From contig MU860143.1 in NCBI GenBank assembly GCA_033296875.1, forward strand, positions 1 through 64,000: a DNA stretch of 64,000 bases, written 5' to 3'. The translations under genes were made by a program, and so were the position numbers. The notes under the pieces are model-generated. The model did not search any database. It was not told the origin of the DNA and saw only the letters and a list, made by a program, of their open reading frames with translations. Positions 46,181-58,032 of the stretch are shown in pieces; position 1 is the first letter of the stretch; each line of letters opens with the position of its first letter. This DNA comes from Achaetomium macrosporum (Eukaryota > Ascomycota > Sordariomycetes > Sordariales > Chaetomiaceae).

Positions 46181-46911
46181 GCGGCCAATATCCGCAACAC
46201 CTACGGCGGGTCCTGCACCCAATGCGACGAGCCCACGGACACCAGCATGCTCTTCCCCCTGGAGGGGCTCTTGTGCGACTTCACCTGGGAGCTTCAGTCC
46301 CAACTGGAAGAGTACACTGAGTATCCACAGAACTAAAGTATTAAACGATTCCGGTTTCGTCCGGATCGTCCGTCGGATCAGTGTCCTCGACCAACGGGTC
46401 CTTGCTGAAGAGAGATATTATGAAAAGCACGGCAGAAAATGGGCACAAAAGGACGGAATACTATTAGGCTGACGAGTGCCTTGGACGTCGAAGGGAAAAG
46501 GCACACCAGGTAGGAAGGTGGGAAGCCAGGTGGAAGATCGGAGGGCGCCGCCGTCGCCGTCGCCGGGTCCCAGGGGCTGAACAGCAAGTACATGGAGTTT
46601 AGCCGGACAATGAGATCAGACAATGAGAAATATCTGGCGCGTAGAAATGAGCCTTCTGTTTTTTGACCAGTTTCTGCTTTCCGAGATATCGTAATCCCCG
46701 TAAGATCCGGCGCCGGACAAAGATATTTCGAGTCATCGCTGAGTCTTGATATCACTCCGTCATTCTCTGTGACCCGACTCCCTCAAGCATGCATCAAGCA
46801 TCCAGTCCATAACAGACTTGCCAGTAAAAGCCAAACCGAGCCAACGAGTCTTCCATCCAGTCTTCCATCCAAGAACCCGACCTCCCCTCTCAACAAGACA
46901 CCGCCCTATCC
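46181..46911. other. Gap with coding-like 51-codon extension (46181-46336), then 3' regions
   Basis: The first 156 nt continue the frame of the preceding gene after its TAG and end in TAA. The remainder is 3' sequence shared with the convergent Hsp31-type gene. No other gene seen. Confidence 0.5.
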
Positions 46912-47699
46912 TCAAGCACCCCAAACAGCCTTGACAATCTCCTCGGCCACGCCCTTCGCGCTAGCCGGGTTCTGCCCGGTAATGAGCTTCCCATCCACCA
47001 CCACCTTCTCCCCCCACTTCTCCGCCGCCTTCTCATACTTCCCCCCTTTACCCACCGCCTCCACCAGCTTATCCTCCAACAAGAACGGCACAACCTGCTC
47101 CAGCCCAACCTCCCGCTCCTCGGCATTCGAAAACCCCGTGACCTTCTTCCCCTTCAGGAAACTCTCCCCTTTAGGCCCCTTCACGCCAACCAGCGCAGCC
47201 GGGCCGTGGCAGACGGCCGCCACCACCTTGCCATTGCTCGCAAACTCCTGGATCAGCGCCTGCGAGGTCGGGTCCGACGCCAGGTCGAACATGGGGCCGT
47301 GGCCGCCCGGGAAAAAGACGGCGGCAAACTCGGCGGCACGGCCCAGGAAGGATTCCAGCGGGGTGGTTGACTCCCACAGCGATTTGTGCTCGGCCAGGAA
47401 GGATTGCGAGACCGTGTCGTTGGCGGATGCCTCCACGCTGGACGGGTCCAGCGGCGCGGGGCCACCAGCGGGCGAGGCCAGTGTCAGGCTGAAACCCTGT
47501 CGGGTCAGGACGGAGTAGGGGTGGGCGAGCTCGGGCTGTTGGGCATGCTGTGTTAGTGACCTAGGGTGGTTTGGGGGGGAGGGGGATAGAGGGGAGAGGT
47601 GAGGGATGGACTTGCCAGATACCAGCCCGTCGGCTTGCCGGTGTTGCCCAGCTTGCCGTGGGAGGTGAGGACGACGAGGATCTTGGACGAGTCGGACAT
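46912..47699 (-). CDS. Hsp31-type DJ-1 family protein (glyoxalase III/chaperone class)
   Basis: 235 residues, complement(join(46912..47535, 47616..47699)), matching the size of yeast Hsp31. The expected triad is visible: E30 in YLPELAHPY, C137 and H138 in AAVCHGPAALVG, with FFPGGHGPMFDL before it. The family converts methylglyoxal to D-lactate without glutathione and protects against stress. Exon 1 ends TGWYL and exon 2 begins PELAHPY. This junction exists only if the 80-nt intron starts with GCAAGT, so it is a GC-AG intron. It is of a different subtype from the DJ-1-family gene at 35328-36077. Confidence 0.9.
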
Positions 47700-49455
47700 T
47701 TTGGGCGAGTGAGAGGCTTGCAAAGAGGTGGATGGATTTCTGAGAGGGTATGCGTATGTGTCTGTGTTGAGAGTGGATTGCTAGATTCGTGTTGATGAGC
47801 TTGGTGGGTTGTCTTCGGATGGACACCTCGAAGCCGGATTCTTCTTGCCCCTTTTATATCTCTTTCTATCCGTCAATCTGCCCCGCCATTACGAGATGGT
47901 CTATGATGCGTACATAGCCCACCGTGGCATCTGCAACCGAAGGAACTTTTGGCGGACCGAATCAAACTCGCTGACTTGAGAGCTCACAGCAGCCGTCTCC
48001 CAAGCGCCACCAAAGATGAAACCGCGCGATGCAGCCGCCCTCAGCTGAGCTTGCACCTCGGAGGTCGCCTCTGCCTCAGTTGTGCCATGTCGTGTTTGTG
48101 TTCGAACTTGAAGCTGTCCGAGTCTGCGTGACGTCATGGGCGGGACGGGGATGGTCGATCACCCATCTCAAGAACGGACCCGGGAGCTCGAAAAAAGATT
48201 GGACAAGCGGTCCGGATTGTCAGAGGTGCACCCCTGCGAAGTGAAAGCCGAACGAGTGACAAGCCAATCTTGGGCCTGCTCGGAAGCTGTTCCGAACCGA
48301 ACAAGGCTTCGGAGCCGAATGGCCGGGGCGGGCCGGCAGGATGGGCCGACGACATTGGGCCCTCCTCTTATGACTTACCGAAATTATCCAGCTGACCTGA
48401 CCTTAACCAGTTAATTTCGTGTGGAAGCTGAGAGACTGCGAATCTCCCTCGCAGAGCCCGACGAGCGTGCCACCGGCTTCTCATACGCACGTATGCACAG
48501 CCAACGGAATCGGGCGATGGGCCGACTCCTTAGATGAGTGTACTCCCTCCAGACGTGTCTGTAAGAGGCCGCGTAAGATGAAGGAGGCTGGCTGTTCACT
48601 CGAGCGTCCTGCCATGGCGGTGACTCTAACCGACGGTTACAGCCTCGGCTCGCTCACCGACAAGCCTGACTGCGTTCGATGTGCAGCGGGCTGCAATAAA
48701 CCTGGTGAGTCAACGAGGCGAAAGAACAGCGCATGGCTGACCTAGCGATGTTGCACGCAATATATGGAAACGAAAAATGTCATCCCAGCCTCACGGCCGC
48801 ATCGCCTGTTTGAGGTGGCCGAATCACCAGGCGGATGCATCACGTGTGGCACGAATCCACGAACAGCGTTCCCTTGGGCTGAGTGACCGCTCATAACAGC
48901 ATCAGCAGCCTGACGCCGGAGCCAGTCATCGTCTCATCGGCTTTGAGCGGACATGAGGTTGGTGGCACTGTTGCTTCACGTTCCTCTCACAAATGAAGAG
49001 AGGGGACGCTCACATGAAACATGGAATGATGGTGATGTGAGAAGCGGTGTCCATCTCCTCTCATGTCTGCTCAAGTGTCGCATGGAATCCACTCCACGGA
49101 CACAGAGCCGGCCCAGACGAGCAGTGATAGGCAAGTATGTCAGAGCCATCGCCATCATGAACCTCATCACCTCGAAGTGTACATACAGATACTTTCGACT
49201 TTTATTCCACAGGAATCGAGTATGTACACGTCCTCAACATATTACCTATGGTATTGTCCAAACCATCATGTGGTGGCCAACCATTCAAACAAGCCTAACC
49301 GGATGCTCCGCCCCAAAGAGTATGCAGTTCCCAACGCCGCTGGCTCTCTATCAACCGCCCCTTCACGAACGCCATCGAGCAGCAAACAAAGGGCGTGACA
49401 TCGTGTACTCATCGCCAAACCCTCGCCTTGCTCTCATCAAGTGAGGTAACTTGCC
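47700..49455. other. Intergenic (1.75 kb)
   Basis: Upstream region of the Hsp31-type gene and 3' flank of the Mid2-like gene. Frames of 60-160 codons overlap on both strands, with no motif. No RNA gene recognised. Confidence 0.5.
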
Positions 49456-51177
49456 TCACATCCACATCAAATTCCGACTCTGCCTCCGATTCTGCTGCCA
49501 AAGCGGCTTCGACAGCGCCGACGTCGCCGAGCCCGCACTATCATGCGTCCCGCTGCCGTAGTCTCCCCCTTGCGCACCAGCCGCCCCCTCCTGCTGCTGC
49601 TGCTGTTGTTGCCCACTCTGCTGGCCCTGTCCCGCCGCGCCAGCAGGAGTGACATGGTCCCGATACGGCTCCTCCTGCCCCGCCTCCTCCTCATCCTCCT
49701 CCCCAATCCTCCCCAGCGCGGCATGGAACCCCTGCGAGAAGTCATCAATCTCCCTCGTGAGCGGCACCTGGTCGCTCTCCAGCTGCCGCTGGCTATTAGC
49801 CGGAACCAGAAGCGGGTTCATGCCCATCATCAGCCCGGACCCGCCCGCGTAAGCGGCCGGGTACTGGCCTGGGTAGTACAACCCGCCGCCGGCGGCATCG
49901 CTAATGGCGCCGCTGGCGGTCGTGATGCCCCCGCTGGAGGAGGGCGGGTAGGACGAGACCGAGGCGGCGCCCGCAGAGACGGCGCCGGCGTAGGCGAAGG
50001 GCGAGCGGTCGTTGTCCGGGTCGAGGGGGTCGTCGTTGACGGGGGAGACTTCCATCTGGAAGGGCATGGGTGGGCCGGTGGCGATGGGCGGGAGCATGCT
50101 GCGGTTTGCGAGAGCGGCTGCCGGGGGTGAGGCTGGGGCTGCTCCTCCCGGGGATGTGGTAGTCGTCATCTCGGGCGGTTGGTTGTAAGCGCTGCCGTCT
50201 GGGCCGGGCCCGGTCTCGAAGGCGTCGTTGTCCTGTGCGAGAGCTGAGAAGCCTGTACCGCCGCCTCCTATAGGTGGACTGATGCGCTTGCCGCGGACGC
50301 CGCCTGGTCCGGGTCCTTGACGCACGTTGGCATTACGCCGCCGGAGGAAGAAGAGGGCGAGCGCGACGAGGGAGATCAGAACGGCTAGGCCGCCGATGGT
50401 TCCACCGACTATGGCGCCTGTGCGGGAACCCGAGCCGGCCGAGGCAGAGGCGGCTGAAGAGGACGTGGCTGCTGAGTTGGCGACGACCGTGGATGCTGAT
50501 GACGACGACGATGATACTGATGATGTTGATGATTCGCTGGAGCTAGACTTGCTAGTGATAGTGCCCAGTGTTGTGGGCTCGCTGAGGGTGCTGATACTCT
50601 GTGTGTACGAGACACTAACGGTGGGACGGATGAGGACAGTAGTGATACCGCTCGCGCTGTTCATCACGGTGGCGGCCAGATCGCTTGCCGTCCCGCAACC
50701 AAACTGGGAGAAACCCCCGTCGAAGACATTCTTATAGCAGACATTCGCGCCCGTGCAACTGTAGACATACGGATTCACCTCCGTCTGCGGCCCACTGTTT
50801 GCATCAACGCACCCCGTGAAGACACCGGCCGTGCAAGAGGGCGCGCCGTCAGGGCAGCAGCCCACCACATTGTGCTCCGCGTCTAACACGCAATGGGACC
50901 CGGCGCCGCATGTTGCGGGAAGAGCGGAATCACCCCCGATGTAGCCGCACACCGTGTTCTCCTGCCGACGACGCAGAGCAAACGGGTCCCCGGGTGGCGG
51001 GGTAGGCTGGAGCGGCCATGAGACGACGTTGAGGGTTCGATACGGTCTGGTTATCGTGGGCGCTGGGGTCTGCCTGGGCACCTTTAATAATGCATGGGCG
51101 CTCGTCAGCTCGAGGATGCCGGACAAGAGGAAAACCGCCGTCGGCCGCGGAAGGCACTCAAAGAAGTCAGTCCTCAT
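49456..51177 (-). CDS. Mid2-like single-pass cell-surface protein
   Basis: A 573-residue single frame. The N-terminal hydrophobic stretch AVFLLSGILELTSAHA is a signal peptide. The extracellular part has a Cys-rich module of about ten Cys (about residues 75-165; CGYIGGDSALPATCGAGSHC, CCPDGAPSC, CTGANVCYK). A Ser-rich, likely O-glycosylated stalk follows (about 205-250). One transmembrane helix (about 254-278) is followed by LRRRN. The cytoplasmic tail of about 290 residues is rich in Gly, Pro, Ser and Gln, with a poly-Gln run near the end. The layout is that of Mid2/Wsc-type wall-stress sensors; an actual sensing role is inferred. Confidence 0.82.
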   Translation of the reverse strand: MRTDFFECLPRPTAVFLLSGILELTSAHALLKVPRQTPAPTITRPYRTLNVVSWPLQPTPPPGDPFALRRRQENTVCGYIGGDSALPATCGAGSHCVLDAEHNVVGCCPDGAPSCTAGVFTGCVDANSGPQTEVNPYVYSCTGANVCYKNVFDGGFSQFGCGTASDLAATVMNSASGITTVLIRPTVSVSYTQSISTLSEPTTLGTITSKSSSSESSTSSVSSSSSSASTVVANSAATSSSAASASAGSGSRTGAIVGGTIGGLAVLISLVALALFFLRRRNANVRQGPGPGGVRGKRISPPIGGGGTGFSALAQDNDAFETGPGPDGSAYNQPPEMTTTTSPGGAAPASPPAAALANRSMLPPIATGPPMPFQMEVSPVNDDPLDPDNDRSPFAYAGAVSAGAASVSSYPPSSSGGITTASGAISDAAGGGLYYPGQYPAAYAGGSGLMMGMNPLLVPANSQRQLESDQVPLTREIDDFSQGFHAALGRIGEEDEEEAGQEEPYRDHVTPAGAAGQGQQSGQQQQQQQEGAAGAQGGDYGSGTHDSAGSATSALSKPLWQQNRRQSRNLMWM

Positions 51178-53473
51178 TGTCGCGGTTGGGAGTGCCGTTC
51201 CGGCCGCTTAGGCATCCGCATGCGCCAGAGCAACCTGTAAGTTGTGCGGCCGCGGTGCCTGAACTCCTGCCGCTTGATGCCAAACCGGAATCACCCAGGG
51301 GGTGAGGTTCAGTACCAGAAACTGTCGTTGATGGTAGTAGTTCGAGTTCAGACGAGCCTCACTGCAATGCAAAAGGAGCGGGAGGCACAGCGTCGTGGGC
51401 CAGACTGGGAATACGGAGGTAAAAGAGGCCGGATCCATCGCGGGCTTCTGCAGTTGCGAACAGGGGTTCATCGGATGTGGTGGGCCTGGTCTGAACCAAG
51501 TGGAACCCGTCCCGAGGCCAAGCCTTCCTTACGAGCAGGGGTGGGTTCGCTGCTGCATGTCAGGTTCGCTCATTCTCTGCAAAACCTCAAGCAGCAGAAT
51601 CCATCCGACTTCGACGCAAATTGGTGACAATCGTTGAACAACTGTCACGCACTGGATGAAAACAAATCACTTTCCGGATAAACGTTAAGGGACTCGGGAT
51701 TGGCTTTCACCCTTGGCACTGCCGGTTGATACACTGTGTATGTACACTGCCACATCTGCAGTGGAAGTGCTGCTGGTCGCTGGTAATCGGGTCCAGCCGC
51801 ACTTGACGCACCCGTCTTCGCATTGCAGAATCGGGTAGATCGCCAACTTCTGCCGCTGATTATTGGTGTAGGGGCCTTGTGTAGTTGTGGGTTGGACGTT
51901 AATCGTATGCTCTTTGCGATTCAAAACCGGCAGCTTGGTCCATGAGTCGCATTGAGACGCCGAGCGCAGAGTCCGAACTCTGCCCTGTTTGACGCACCCT
52001 CGCATCTTGAACTCTTTGCCGCGGGTCGCACACCAAAAGCCAGAAAAGACCGCCATCAAGCGCGCCAACAACCGTTGACAAGCGCGAAGCGTTCTGTGGA
52101 CCCGCGAGACGGACGCAATTTCCGTTTGCTCAAAGCCCGTCTCTGATTGGCCTGGCCATTGAACTCTTAAATCCTTCTCAGGGCATTTCTATATACACCG
52201 TAGAGTGTAGTTCCTCGGCGACGAGTCCGTACGTTACACGGGTACTGGCTCAGATAAGGTTTGTCGGGTAGTCCTGGAATTGGATACCAGCTCGAGAGAA
52301 ACTACTCTTGTGTGTTGATCAAGTGCCGTCTTGAGCAGGCTGTGTCGTTCAGTGTGGAGGTGTTCGTCTTTTTTTAGACGCGGAAAGAGAAAACGGTTGT
52401 CTTGGGCAGTGGCAGTGCCCCGCATTGAAGACAGGCTAATCGGACCAGGGCAAGAACTCCCGACCGTTTTCACTTGTACGGGAACGACACAACCTCGAAA
52501 GCCTCAAGAGTTTTACGCTGGTTCGTGTTGTCTCAATTCCTGTCTGGAAGTCATCTCACCGGCTTCTCTTGGTGCTCATCAAAGTCACGGCCCACGGGCA
52601 CTGAAGCTGTGCCGCAAATGTGGACCGCATCCGCGTGTTCTCTCCCGCGATGTCACCGTCGCTCTGCAGAGACTTTGGCGGGTTCCGGGATTTCAGATCC
52701 CCTTGACCATCCGAAGTCTGTTGACCGAGGATATCGTGCACTGGCGCTTATCATGTCTGGACATACGATAATAATACTTCGTCCCCTCTCCCACCCGTCT
52801 ATCGGCTTACACTTCCTCGACCCCTCTATCTCGAGAAGCTACCGACACGGCAATTGCCTCTCCCAGAGGGTCGTGGGGTGCTATGGGATTACTTGATGGC
52901 CTTGCTCAACGATACGAAACCACTATAACTATCTTACCTTACTCGTACCGCTAAGACAATTATCATCTTCACGCGTGTGAATATGAGAGCGATGTGTTGA
53001 GAGAGCTGTCGGTGCATTGCGATTTGATATTCTCAAAAGGCCACCGCCGACATCCTATCTTGGCAAGAATAAGCGCATTAAGCGCTGGGGGCGGCGGGCA
53101 AGCCAACAGCATCACATCAGCCACCACCAATAACGCCGGAATGAATCCCCCGCAAACCGAGTTCCTCGGATCCGATCAGATCCGAGAGGCCGGGCCACAA
53201 ACGGCATCGGCCATTTTCTTCCTTACACCGAGAGGAAGCGGGCGGATTCGACAGATTCCTAACGAATCGATGGGCCGACCAACCCTGTCTGTAGGCTTTC
53301 AACCAGCGCACCAATCTGGCACAGCTGCGCCGACAAGGAGTACAATTCATCTGCCCGGATCAGATTTCACTCAAGTCGTGCGTCAACTTGTTACTGTATA
53401 CTACAGGAAGGAACTGGCTTGCCGTCATAGAGCTTGTGGCCACACTTGTAGTCTTACACACTTGCTGCCCTAC
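51178..53473. other. Intergenic (2.3 kb)
   Basis: Upstream of the Mid2-like gene and downstream of the mannanase gene. Several frames of 60-160 codons overlap in conflicting phases. I see no domain, tRNA, rRNA or transposon. Confidence 0.5.
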
Positions 53474-54701
53474 CTATGAGGCAGCATTGATAGCCTTGAC
53501 ATGGTCCGTCACCAGGCACGTCGCAAGGGCGGATCCATAGTAGACTGTTTTCCCGTCATTGTGCGTCTGGCCCGTGCTCAGCTGGTCACCCCATTGCCAG
53601 AACATGTCGGCTGCCATCCCCTGAGTGGCCAGTGAGAGTGACGTCTGTTGCCAGGGCTTCTGGACGTCACAGCGGGCGTTGGCACCGTCTGGGCTTTTGT
53701 AAGTGATCGTGTAGGCGAACTGTCAGGTGATAAACGAGTGCAACACTTACACTCTTCGAGCACACAAGGCTTGCCGGCGGCCTTGCAGGCTGCGGCGTGG
53801 TTCTTGATCCAGGCTTCGCCGAAGCTGTACGGGACTCCCCCTGTCATACACACGTTGGGAATCAGAACTGGGGGTAGGGGGACAAGACTGGCAACGCACA
53901 GCTGTCGGGATGCATGTGGAACGTCCCAAAGTCCAGATTCTTGATGCCCAGGTTCTTGACAAAGTCGACACCCTCGCTGTACCCGTATGGGTGCGTCGTG
54001 TCACCAGGCAGGCCAAAGCCTTCGTCACCAAGCGTGATCACGTGGCTCGGATCCAGGCTGCGGATGTACGCCGAGATGTCGGTCGCCCACTTGTAGACGA
54101 CATCTGTACTGCAACCCTTGCAGCGGGGCTCATTGGCCAGCTCCCAGGCGAACACGGCGGGCGAGTTGGCGTAGCGGCTGGCAACGGCCTTGATGTACTT
54201 CTTGTACTGATCTTGAGCCTTGGCGTTAGTGTACCAGCCTTCCTTGGTGCCGCCAAAGGCGTTGACGTAAGCGTTTATGCCGCCGTAGTCGTCCCAGTTG
54301 TTGACAAAGTTGATGATCAACTTGACGCCGCGCTTCTCGGCGGACTGGACCACGTAGCCAAGCCGCTGCAGGCCGTCGGCGCCCGTGTTGATCTGTGAAC
54401 CGGATGACGAGAGCAGCTGGTACCACACGATGCCGGAGCCGGGTCTGGCGTTCACATCATTGAAACCCCAGACGCGCAGGATCTTGAGCCCGGAGGAGGA
54501 GATGTGGTCCAGCACGGTGTCGACATCCCTGTTGTTGGTCAGGAAGCCGATCCAGTATGAGTTGGTGCCCGCAAAGTAGCCCGTCTTCCCGTCCATGGAG
54601 AAGCGCGTCCCGTTGACGGTGGCCGAGGCTGCTGCTTTCCCTGAGGGAAGAGCTTGGGCTGCTGAAAGCAGACCCAGACTGAGCAGGAGGACAGTCTTCA
54701 T
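53474..54701 (-). CDS. Secreted endo-beta-1,4-mannanase (GH5)
   Basis: Hydrolyses internal beta-1,4 bonds of mannan in plant hemicellulose. The model complement(join(53474..53688, 53751..53840, 53900..54701)) gives 368 residues. I chose the ATG at 54701 because MKTVLLLSLGLLSAAQA is a standard signal peptide; an in-frame ATG ten codons upstream would put a charged leader before it. Catalytic features: FAWELANEPRC with acid/base E191, and CVLEEYGANA, whose Glu pair at 296-297 contains the nucleophile (probably E297). FHMHPDS and GEAWIKNHAAACKAAGKPC lie between them. GMAADMFWQWGDQLSTGQTHNDG is conserved in subfamily 7. There is no carbohydrate-binding module. Confidence 0.93.
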
Positions 54702-55662
54702 GGTTGCGGTCTTGCTATCCAAGTATCCCAACTGCGGCTGGTGCTTGAATCGTTATGGAATAGGGCAAGGTGTTCAAGTGGCTCGCTCGGGCGTGCCATT
54801 AAGTATTCGACCGACCATCCTTCATATATCACATTTCCCGGGCATCGAACATGCCGCTCTGACAGCTTGGATGCGGATTTATCTCGACGGGCATGGACAG
54901 ATGGAATATCCGCCCGTGATATATTACCCCGACCTTGACCTCGGAGGCGGGCCGACCGCCTTCCCAGTACGGAAAATTGTCAACATTGTCTCTGAATATC
55001 GAAGAAAAAAAGGTAAAGGGAGGCAAATTCAGAGGAAACGATGTAATGTATGGCCAATTGTGGAATCTGAGAGGACCAGGGTGCTGTGACGGCTTCACCT
55101 AACCGTGTGCGGCACATGTGTTTGTATCCAACAAAGGAATATGTGAGGGGCTCTTTTTGTCTTGTGTTGTGACGGGCGGGACCTTGGTTTCTAGAGACTC
55201 CGTGGAAGTTGACCAATCCAAGCGCTCCACCCAAGACTCAATGCTGCCGTTCCAGAGTTCGTCAGCTGATCAGGGAAACTTGTAGGTGGCGAGGTTGGAA
55301 TGCATATCGACCTTGAGGGCGGCGTGCTGATCGCTCAAGATGGTGCTGGATTGGATGAAGCTGAAACGGCAGCCAACAATGAGACGTGAGTGGGCATTTT
55401 TAGCGTTCTGGGCCCCTGCTCCCCCACTCAAAGCAAACCCCCACCAGCGCTCTCGGGATGCTCCATTACAGCCGACTCCAACATCGCGAATCCCCGTAGA
55501 ACTTTCCCCTCTTCTAGATTCGGGCGGAGGCAGCTTCTCCTTCACCTTTGCCCGTTCTCAGACGGTGAGGAGGAAGCCAAGAAGCCGGGTCGAGCACTGT
55601 CATCAAATATCCTTTTTCAATCGGGGAAACCGCTCGGAAAGTAGGTGCTGCAGGACTCCGAG
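54702..55662. promoter_or_regulatory. Divergent promoter region, mannanase / cation channel
   Basis: About 0.96 kb between divergent starts. No further gene; the frame at 55340-55678 is not conserved-looking and overlaps the channel start. Confidence 0.45.
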
Positions 55663-58032
55663 ATGCCGATCCGCGTGAAGTCGCGTCCACAGCAGGCGGA
55701 AGCGGCATTGCCCCCATCACCGACAGCTCGCCAAGCGTTCGGTGCGGAGCTTCCCGACATCAGGCTGGACGATTCTTTCCGAGTGTTGGTCAAGAAGCTC
55801 TCAATTTACATCGCTAACACCATTGTATTACCTTCGACCTTTGAGCAGCTCAGGACCACCGGTGCCGGCGAAGGACTACGCACTCTGGTCGACCATCTAG
55901 CCCTCACCTGCACTCATCCTGCCATCGTGAATGCGTTGCTGTATGTATTCCGCCATTGTTTACTCTCCGCCTCCGAGTGGTACGCTGATCGCCCTGTAGT
56001 GCGCTCAAATGGCATTATGGCTCCATCCTTGAAGACAAGGGGTTGAACGAGGCCCGTGCCAACGCTTGTGAGATCGTGGCCTGGCGTTTCCTCACCCACC
56101 TCTCTGAGAGAGAGGCTGTCGACTACTGCCTCTACGAGATCCCGGATCCGAAGGACGCGGATGAGCGGAGCAACAGCGACGAGGAACAGGCCGTGGCTGA
56201 TGAGCACAGCGCCCTTCTAGGTCAGGCCCTGCATGGCACTGCAAGTCCGGCTCGCGGGGTCTTCGGGCAGTCGGGAAGCAGCAAGCGCAATCTCCTGATG
56301 CAGTCAATTTCCCGGCTCACCATGAGCATGACGGCTGACGAGGATGACGAAGAGGAGGACGACCCTACGGCGCACTTCACTAACCTCAATGCCCTCGAGA
56401 TCGCCGCCATCGCGGATGCCAAGCGCTTCCTCAGCCAGGCAGTCGTCCAGAAGATCATCACGGGGATATGGAATGGCGACATCATTTTCTGGGATAGCCT
56501 GTCGGTCCACTCGGAGAAGAGACCGCGATTCTACAAGCCTGCCACCGCCGACCCCTTTTCACGCCTCCGCGTCCCCAAGTACCTCAAGTCGTTTGAGATC
56601 TTGTTCTTTGCCAGCTTTCTCTGCCTTTACTACGCTGTGTTGATGGAACGGAACCCGACTCGTATCACGACTCTGGAGATCTTTTTGTGCCTCTGGTTTG
56701 CTGCATTCGCCTACGACGAGCTGAGTGAGTGGATAGATGCGGGCTCAATCTTCTACGCAGCTGATGTCTGGGTACGCGCGGTCTTCTTCCGATGGTTTCA
56801 GGAGAGGGTCTAATTGCTAATCCCGCCTCACAGAACCTATTTGACATGGCCATGATTGGAATTGGCGTTGGTTACTTTGTCTTGAGTGCGGTAGACCACC
56901 CGCTCGTTTTGCTTCTGTACTGACGGTCGTCAGGGGTCGTCGGATTGCAAACGCACAATGCTCGCCTTGTTGACTTGGCCTTTGACATCTTGGCTCTCGA
57001 GGCCCTTTTCATGGTTCCGCGCGTCTTTTCCATCCTCAGCTTGAGCCCTTACTGGGGTGTAAGTCGCTCCCTTCGCCTCAAAGCCGATACTGTGAGACTA
57101 AGTCGGTTCAGACTCTCATTCCGTGCCTGAAGGAGATGGGAAAGGACTTCCTCAAATTCATGGTCCTGGTCGTGGTCATCTACCTAGGATTCCTGACGAC
57201 CTTCACACTTGTCGGCCGCGAGTCCTTCTCGCTCGGATCTATGACCATGTTCCTGACCAAGATCTTCTTCGGATCTAGTTACGTTGGCTTCGACATCATG
57301 AGGGACATTGACCCCGTCTTCGGACCTCCTCTGATGATCCTCTTTATCATGCTCAGCTCCATCCTCCTCACGGGCTCCCTGACGGGTATGCTGTCCAACA
57401 GCTTCTCGCGCGTCATCACCCACGCCCGCGAGGAGTACCTCTACGTCTACAGCGTGTACGTCCTCGAGGCCTCAACCAGCAACCGCCTCACCCACTTCTA
57501 CCCGCCCTTCAACCTGCTCGCCCTCGTCATCTTCCGCCCACTCCGCCTGTTCCTCCCCTCGGACGCCAAATTCCGCCACGCCCGCATCCTGCTCCTCAAG
57601 GCCACCCACCTCCCCATCGTCGCCGCCATCGAATTCTACGAATGGCTCCGCGGCACCTCGGCCAGAGGCACTTCATATAACGGCTTCCGCGGCCCGCGCC
57701 ACGCAACCATCGGCAGCCCCAACCCGGCCAAGCGCTTCGCGCAGCAGCAGCACCGCCAGCGGTCGTCGTCGTCCCTGCGCGCTGACTCGGCTGCCGCCGG
57801 CGCCTTTGCCCTCCGCGCGGCTCCGATTGGCCCCGGAGACTCGGTGAGGCTCACGCCGCAACAGCGGCGCGCGGCCACCGAGGCGGCGGAAGACGAGGCG
57901 TTTGGCGAGCCGTCGACTGATGTCGAGGTGCGCATTGCGGATCTGGCGAACAAGATTGATCGGTTGACGGAACTGGTGGTCGCGCTGCAGGCGCAGCAGA
58001 GTCGACGGCTGACGGATGTTTCTGTTGCGTAG
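55663..58032 (+). CDS. yvc1: TRP-type vacuolar cation channel (Yvc1-like)
   Basis: Yvc1/TRPY channels release Ca2+ from the vacuole on stretch or osmotic shock. The model join(55663..55940, 56000..56771, 56834..56885, 56934..57058, 57112..58032) gives 715 residues, near yeast Yvc1 (675). A conserved cytosolic N-terminus (LSIYIANTIVLPSTFEQLR, ALKWHYGSILEDKGLNEARANACEIVAWRF) is followed by six helices, including ILFFASFLCLYYAVLM and LVDLAFDILALEALFMVPR. FLKFMVLVVVIYLGFL precedes the pore loop SLGSMTMFLTKIFFGSSYVGF (about residues 448-470), followed by the last helix LMILFIMLSSILLTGSLTGML. The tail has an Arg/Ser/Gln-rich segment and a short coiled coil (VRIADLANKIDRLTELVVAL). An acidic EEDD stretch lies in the N-terminal cytosolic part, before the first membrane segment. 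Confidence 0.9.
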
